Below are positions 58,223 through 64,000 of a DNA stretch of 64,000 bases, one piece after another. The DNA is from Haematobia irritans. Its lineage: Eukaryota > Arthropoda > Insecta > Diptera > Muscidae. The stretch spans positions 62,752,891 through 62,816,890 of the forward strand of contig NC_134398.1 in the NCBI RefSeq assembly GCF_050003625.1. Direction: 5' to 3'. The number at the start of each line of letters is the position of its first letter. The stretch's first letter is position 1. The position numbers and the translations under genes were made by a program. The notes beneath the pieces were generated by a model. The model saw only the letters and a program-made list of their open reading frames with translations, was not told the origin of the DNA and did no database searches.

Positions 58223-58223
58223 A

Positions 58224-60470
58224 GTCTATACTGGACGATCATCTGAGCAACTTACAGGAAGTTTTTCGTCGTCTTCGATCCGCCAAGCTACGTATTAATC
58301 CAGACAAGTGTGAATTCTTCAAACAGGAGACTAAATATCTCGGTCATGTTGTTAGCGGCCAAGGAATTCATACGGACCCCGATAAGATCTCGGCCATCCA
58401 GGAGATGAAAGCGCCGACAAACGTCAAGGAGCTGCGCCGTTTCCTGGGTGTCGTCTCCTGGTATAGACGGTTCGTGCCAGATTTTGCTACCCTAGCCCAT
58501 TCGCTCACCAGCATGCTTAAAAAGGGCAGACACTGGAATTGGACGGAGGAGCAACAGATGGTCTTCGAAATTTTAAAAGCAAGGCTGACACAAGCACCCG
58601 TATTAGCATGTCCCGACTTTGGGCGCATGTTTCTCCTCCAAACGAATACCAGTGATTACGTCATCCGTTTGGAACGAGTCATCGCATACGCCAGTCGGAC
58701 CCTGAATGTCACTGAAAGAAACTACTCGGCCACCGAGAAGGAATGCTTGGCTGTTGTGTGGGGAGTACGGAAAATGAGACCGTACCTCGAAGGATATCAA
58801 TTCCAAGTCCTCACAGATCACCTCGCCCTGAAATGGCTAAACTCAATAGATAACCCGACGGGTCGTTTGGCGAGATGGGCCCTCGAACTCCAGCAGTATT
58901 CCTATACGATCAAATATAGGAAAGGAGGACCGTCGAGGCAGATGCCCTATCCCGACTGCCAACGGAGAGCTTAAATCGGGATATTGCTGAGACACCGGAG
59001 AACTTCCCGTGGATTCGGAAAAAGATCAAAGAGATTCACAAGGACCCTGAGAAATTTCCCGATTATGCAATTATTGGGGATCAGCTTTATCGACACATAA
59101 CGCGACACCCAACTGACATCGATTGTACACCATGGAAGTTGTGCGTTCCCACGACCCAGCGTCCGAGAGTACTGCACGAAAATCATAGCCAACCATCAGC
59201 CGGTCATCTAGAGGTAAAGAAGACTATAAACCGAGTGTGTAGCCGTTATTTTTGGCCAGGGATATCGCGGGATATCGACAAGTTTGTGAGAGCTTGTGAA
59301 TCGTGTCAACGGTACAAGGTAAACCAAACGGCACCAGCAGGGCAGATGTTGCTGTCTATTCCGGAAGAACCTTGGTCCACGATCTGCTCAGACTATGTTG
59401 GACCTCTGCCACGTACAAAACATGGGAACATTATGATGTTGGTATTCATCGACCGGTTCTCGTAGTGGGTAGAGTTAGTTCCACAACGGAAAGCAACTGC
59501 TGACGGAGTAGTTAAAGCTTTCCGAGAACGAATACTCTCGAGGTTCGGGACGCCCAAAGTTATCATCACCGACAACGGCAGTCAATTTACCAGCCGGGAG
59601 CTGGAAAGGTATCTAAAACAAATAGGCGTTCGAAACCAATTGACAGCACCATACTGTCCACAGGAAAATCCCACGGAACGAGCGAATAGGACCGTTAAGA
59701 CAATGATCTCTCAAATATGCCAGAATCAACACAACAAGTGGGATGAACATCTCCCGGAGATCAGCTTCGCCATCAATACTAGTATTTCGGAGTCCATTGG
59801 GCATTCGCTTGCCTTCATTGTTCAGGGGCGCGAACCCCGTCTACCCAATGCTTTATACAACGAGGTCACCGTAGGTACCGGGCAAACGAAGCAAAGTCCG
59901 GTGGACAAAGCGGCGGAGCTACGGGATGTGTTTACGATGGTCAGGACACGCTTGGCAAGAGCTGGAGAAGACCAAAGGAGATACTACAATCTGAGACGCA
60001 GGAAGTGGAAACCCGCTATTGGAGAATTGGTACTAGTGCGCCAGCACCCTCTATCAAGAGCAATCGATCAATTCGCTGCAAAACTCGCTCCAAAAAAACG
60101 ACCTTACGAAGTTGTTGATTTCCCGTCACCAGTGATAGCCAAGCTCCGTGGACGTGAAAAAGTAGACATTCGTACCGCACATCCAAGCGAACTGAAATCG
60201 TTTACTACAGACGACAGAATGCTACTAACCAATAATGATACTAAACGGGTAGAAACAGTTGATAACTCTACTAATCATCACAATATTTTTGTTCTTCTAG
60301 CAAAAACGACTGATATGGACCCGGGAAAAAGTCCACCAAAGACAAAGGCATATTTCAAAAAGGCATATTCCAGTAGCAAGAACGGCATCTTAACCGCCGC
60401 CCAGAGGTACCCGATTCCGTACCGACCACCAACGATGGACCGACGTCAGAAGCTCTACCACAGGCAGTAA
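58224..60470 (+). pseudogene. Ty3/gypsy pol, truncated (RT end, RNase H, integrase)
   Basis: It begins after the RT catalytic box (LDDHLSNLQEVFRRLRSAKL), continues through KCEFFKQETKYLGHVVSGQG to RNase H (VIAYASRTLN, YSATEKECLAVVW, TDHLALKWL). In RNase H the usual TDAS reads TNTS and about ten residues are lost at 58650-58670. A frameshift lies near 58925. The integrase has the zinc-binding HHCC region (NHSQPSAGHL...CESC), Asp in ICSDYVGPLP, Asp in IITDNGSQFTS and Glu in NPTERANR. A TAG at 59463-59465 interrupts it where Lys is usual. It ends with a GPY/F-like region (RPYEVVDFPSPVIAKLRG). Not functional. Confidence 0.9.
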
Positions 60471-61270
60471 TACGGCCCTGCGTCGTGCAGGTACCACGAC
60501 TGGGTGCTTCTCACCACCCTCGACCAGAGGCTATTCCCCGGGCACTGACAAACCGGTTGCCCCGCCAGCGCGTACGGCCATTGCCATACCCCGGGATACC
60601 AGCCCGCTATATCGACCCCGTGCGACCCATGCCTCGTCCCATCCCACCGGTCATAGTGGCAACGGTCGAACTGTCATCGGATTCTGATGAACCCGTGACC
60701 CCACCACGGAGACCGCCACCAACTCCTCCAACGCCCTCGCCGACAGTCTCCATAATAGAGATCGTGGATGACGTCGAGAATGCAAATCTGCCACCGATCC
60801 AGCGCAGAATACCTGATGTGCGCGATACATCCGAGGATGAGATGCCAGGTCCCGCACACTCCGGAGCAGTCATCGCAGGCCCGTCCACCGCACCGCAGGA
60901 ATCGACCCCAGCACAACGGCATGACACTACTGCATCCGAGTCGGAAGATTCCCAGGCACGTGTCACTACCTCCTCGGAGTCCGAGGACAACTATCGGTGG
61001 GAGAATGCCCGTCTGTCGACAACCCGCCCCATGGCCAGCGCGGTCGTGGTCCCGGAACATCCAGCTCTCGAGCCGGAATACGTATTCCAATGTGAACGGG
61101 AGCTGCCATCAGAGGTTCGCCGTGGACTCCAGCGGCACTTCCGCATAGCCATGGCCTTCCACCATCAGCACCGCCGCCGGAAGCGGGTAGTAACCGTTTG
61201 CGGACAGCGACTCCGCATAATAATCAATCGCCAGGGGCAGATCATCGTGCAACCGAAGGATGACCCGTAA
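60377..61270 (+). CDS. Extra 3' ORF of the gypsy element, Pro/Ser/Glu-rich, unknown
   Basis: The frame is open for 297 codons from 60377, overlapping the last 94 bases of pol in a different frame, to a stop at 61268-61270 just before the polypurine tract. There is no ATG until 60629, so it may be made by frameshifting from pol or may be spliced. The middle has PPRRPPPTPPTPSPT and acidic serine clusters (ATVELSSDSDEP, TTSSESEDN). The C-terminus is basic and compact (HHQHRRRKRVVTVCGQRLRI). It has no signal peptide, furin site or membrane segment, so it does not look like env despite its position. The frame is intact while pol is broken. Confidence 0.6.
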   Translation, partial: QERHLNRRPEVPDSVPTTNDGPTSEALPQAVIRPCVVQVPRLGASHHPRPEAIPRALTNRLPRQRVRPLPYPGIPARYIDPVRPMPRPIPPVIVATVELSSDSDEPVTPPRRPPPTPPTPSPTVSIIEIVDDVENANLPPIQRRIPDVRDTSEDEMPGPAHSGAVIAGPSTAPQESTPAQRHDTTASESEDSQARVTTSSESEDNYRWENARLSTTRPMASAVVVPEHPALEPEYVFQCERELPSEVRRGLQRHFRIAMAFHHQHRRRKRVVTVCGQRLRIIINRQGQIIVQPKDDP

Positions 61271-61273
61271 CTC

Positions 61274-61287
61274 GAAGGAGGGGGAGC
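61274..61287 (+). promoter_or_regulatory. Polypurine tract
   Basis: gaaggagggggag, ending three bases before the 3' LTR, is the expected plus-strand primer site for reverse transcription. Confidence 0.8.
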
Positions 61288-61345
61288 CGTGTGACGACCG
61301 AAAGTCGGTCCTCGTTTTCGGCCACACAATTTTAACTCTTTTGTT

Positions 61346-63055
61346 ATACCCTCCACCATAGGATGGGGGTATATTAACTTTGTCATTCCGTTTGTAACAC
61401 ATCGAAATATTGCTCTAAGACCCCATAAAGTATATATATTCTGGGTCGTGGTGAAATTCTGAGTCGATCTAAGCATGTCCGTCCGTCCGTCCGTCTGTCC
61501 GTCTGTCCGTCCGTCTGTGGAAATCACGCTAACTTCCGAACGAAACTAGCTATCGACTTGAAACTTGGCACAAGTAGTTGTTATTGATGTAGGTCGGATG
61601 GTATTGAAAATGGGCCATATCGGCCCACGTTTACGTATAGCCCCCATATAAACCGATCCCCAAATTTGGCCTGCGGAGCCTTCCGGAGCAGCAAAATTCA
61701 TCCGATCCGGTTGAAATTTGGTACGTGGTCTAAGTATACGGTCTCTAACAACCATGCAAAAATTGGTTCATATCGGTCCATAATTATATATAGCCCCCAT
61801 ATAAACCGATCCCCAGATTTGACCTCCGGAGCCTCTTGGAGGGGCAAAATTCATCCGATCCGGTTGAAATTTGGTACCTGATGTTAGTATACGGTCTCTA
61901 ACAACCATGCAAAAATTGGTCCATATCGGTCCATAAATATATATAGCTCCCATATAAACCGATCCCCAGATTTGACCTCCGGAGCCTCTTGGAGGAGCAA
62001 ACTTCATCCTACCCGATTGAAATTTGGTACGTGGTGTTAGTATATGGTCTCTAACAACCATGCAAAAACTGGTCCATATCGGTCCATAATTATATATAGC
62101 TCCCATATAAACCGATCCCCATATTTGACCTCCGGAGCCTCTTGGAGGGGCAAAATTCATCCGATCCGTTTGAAATTGGGTACCTGATGTTAGTATACGG
62201 TCTCTAACAAGCATGCAAAAATTGGTCCATATCGGTCCATAATTATATATAGCTCCCATATAAACCGATCCCCAGATTTGACCTCCGGAGCCTCTTGGAG
62301 GAGCAAAAGTCATCCGATGCGGTTGAAATTTGGTACACTTCGTTAGTATATGGCCTCTAACAGCCATGTAAAAATTGTCAAATTTTATTACTATAGAAAG
62401 TTTTGTCAAAATTTCATTTCTATAGAAAGCTTTGTAAAAAGTTTATTTCTATAGCAATGTTTGTTAACATTTTATTTCCATAGAAAATTTTGTCAAAATT
62501 TTATTTCTATAGAAAATTTTGTAAAAAAATTATTTCTGTAGAAAATTTTGTCAACATTTTATTTCTATAGACAATTTTGTCAACATTTTATTTCTATAGA
62601 ACATTTTGTCAACATTTTATTTCTATAGAAAATTTTGTCAACATTTTATTTCTATAGAAAATTTTGTCAAAATTTTATTGCTATAGAAAATTTTGTCAAC
62701 ATTTTACTTCCATAGAAAATTTTGTCAACATTTTATTTCTATAGAAAATTTTGTCAAGTTTTTATTTCTATAGAAAATTTTGTCAAAATTTTATTTCTAT
62801 AGAAAATTTTGTCAAACTGAATTATATACGTATTTAATCGGCCTTTTTTTTGTTTAATATATACCCCTTATGGACTAACGTACAATTTAGAAGACAGTGT
62901 TAAAAAGTTTTACGATACCTTGCCATCGGCAAGTGTTATCGCAACCCAAGTAATTCGATTGTGGATGACAGCCTTTAGTAGAAGTTCCTACGCAATCCAT
63001 GGTGGAGGGTACATAAGATTCGGCCTGGCCGAACTTACGGCCGTATATACTTGTT
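61346..63055 (+). mobile_element. DINE/Helentron-like family A, copy 7 (complete, with empty site)
   Basis: It runs from ataccctccaccataggatg to cgtatatacttgtt. A long (GTCY)n tract lies at about 61477-61516, about five 153-bp units at 61640-62370, a 29-bp array at 62375-62815 and the standard tail with its hairpin at 63021-63035. The 5' LTR at 56551-56570 gives the uninterrupted sequence: the insertion is within a run of five T with no target duplication. Confidence 0.95.
62375..62815 (+). repeat. 29-bp tandem array within family A copy 7
   Basis: About 15 units, regular 29-bp spacing (for example 62581 and 62610), alternating gtcaacattttatttctata and gtcaaaattttatttctata forms, suggesting higher-order amplification. 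Confidence 0.9.
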
Positions 63056-64000
63056 TTTGTTTAATTTCCTTTTCTATTTTTATTCTTTACATTTTGTTTA
63101 ATTTCCTTTTTCTATTTTTCTAATGTAAAAACAAATGAATTTCTTTTATTTTTCCTTTCTTTCTAAATGAATTCCTTAGGTTAATCTAATAATAATGTAT
63201 AGTATAGTATAAGTATATATACAGTATAAGTATATAATATAATATGAAATAATATAATATAAATAATATAAATTTAATATACTATAAAATATATATAAAA
63301 TTTTCCCATCCGTTTTGAGAAGGCTAGATATTTCCCTAACATATCTTGCGACCCGCATACTTGTTTACAACATTTCAAAATATTCAAAAACAACCCGCCG
63401 TTATTTATCACCAACAATGTCCATTGCAACAGGTGTTAAACTTTGCAAAATAGAATATTTTCAACTTTGCAAAATAACTCGCCGTTATATAACACTAACA
63501 ATGTCCATTGCAACATGTGTTAAACTTCGCATGTTTCAACTTTACCAAATACCTCGCCGTTATACAGCACCAACAAATATCACAACAGGCTGTGGTGATG
63601 ATCACTAACAACAACAACAACGAGCAGTGGCAATGGAATGTAAGTATGGAAGACCATCGTTCGGTACATACAAAATAACCGAACAGAAGCATCACTGCTG
63701 AGATCTCTGATACTGCCAAGCCAGAGAGAGGCTGCTCTGCCGTGGTGAATATCACAGCCACAGATGACAATAAAAGAGTTGCAAAACTTGAATCTGGGTC
63801 AGTCAGTGAAGTGCGTGGCTACCATCGGCATCAAAGTGCAGTGCGCGGTTACCAACAAAGTAGCTAAACCAAGTGATCCAAACCATTTGCTCAACGAAAG
63901 AGCCAGACACAGCGGGTGAGTACAATCAACTGTGATACTATCGAATAAAGTGTTTTGTGACCCAGCCGGATTTCGATAATAGTGTGGAAGTGGACATAAA

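Larger units (their letters stand above)
56505..64000 (+). mobile_element. Ty3/gypsy LTR retrotransposon, defective, runs to the window edge
   Basis: 5' LTR from TGTGACG at 56505, a noncoding repeat block, truncated pol, an extra ORF, a purine-rich tract and a 3' LTR from TGTGACG at 61290. gag, protease and the first half of reverse transcriptase are absent. LTR copies differ at a few per cent of sites by eye, so it is not brand new. The left flank is the exon A coding frame of the SAM-domain remnant. I could not identify the primer-binding site. Confidence 0.9.
61290..64000 (+). repeat. 3' LTR, split by family A copy 7, cut by the window edge
   Basis: It starts tgtgacgaccgaaagtcgg like the 5' LTR, is interrupted at 61346, and resumes at about 63056 (ttgtttaatttcctt) through to the window end. 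Confidence 0.9.

Noticed and set aside
60607..60990. Antisense open frame opposite the extra gypsy ORF
   Set aside because: Long antisense frames are expected opposite GC-rich, proline/serine-rich codons; no independent support.

Overview
This is eukaryotic DNA from an insect, most likely a calyptrate (muscid-type) fly. That is an inference from the mobile-element content: a DD37E Tc1/mariner, a DD34D mariner, several Helentron/DINE-like families with (GTCY)n tracts, a tRNA-derived SINE with a TTAGG-like tail, Jockey/CR1-type LINEs and a Ty3/gypsy element, plus short GT-AG introns. There is no intact conserved gene, CRISPR array, rRNA or functional tRNA. Nearly everything recognisable is a transposable element or a gene remnant broken by them.

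Layout. 1-1985: Jockey/LOA-like LINE on the minus strand, split by a DD37E transposon. 3.7-5.5 kb: DINE-like family A fragment and TA-type MITEs. 5.6-8.4 kb: SINE split by a 2.64-kb terminal-inverted-repeat element carrying exon-like segments. 9.1-11.4 kb: family C element with two insertions of one MITE family. 11.5-19.5 kb: family A elements around a nested MITE pair. 19.7-25.7 kb: family D with a mariner, then family B holding a SINE that itself holds a DD37E copy. 27.7-29.3 kb: three-layer MITE nest. 30.6-33.0 kb: a long minus-strand family A element. 34.8-36.7 kb: family B plus an intact SINE with a 12-bp target duplication. 42.9-46.7 kb: LINE interrupted by two MITEs. 46.9-47.4 kb: 22-bp satellite-like array. 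48.1-50.8 kb: two family A elements.

49.35-56.50 kb holds the most interesting object: a minus-strand, multi-exon gene remnant with a SAM domain. It resembles a multi-copy, uncharacterised insect protein family. It is broken by a family A element, a family B element, a MITE, a hAT-type MITE and, at its N-terminal end, a Ty3/gypsy element. For the MITE and the family B element, subtracting the insertion joins the reading frame exactly, which gives the empty sites.

56.50-64.0 kb is that Ty3/gypsy element. It lacks gag, protease and the front of reverse transcriptase. In their place is a run of about 12 hairpin-forming repeats. It has a broken pol and an extra proline/serine-rich ORF before the 3' LTR. 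A family A element sits in the 3' LTR, and the 5' LTR preserves its empty site.

Four repeat families (A, B, C, D) share a design: subterminal inverted repeats, a (GTCY)n tract, a 3' hairpin, an ACTTGTT-type end and internal arrays of about 153 bp, although not every part is visible in every family.
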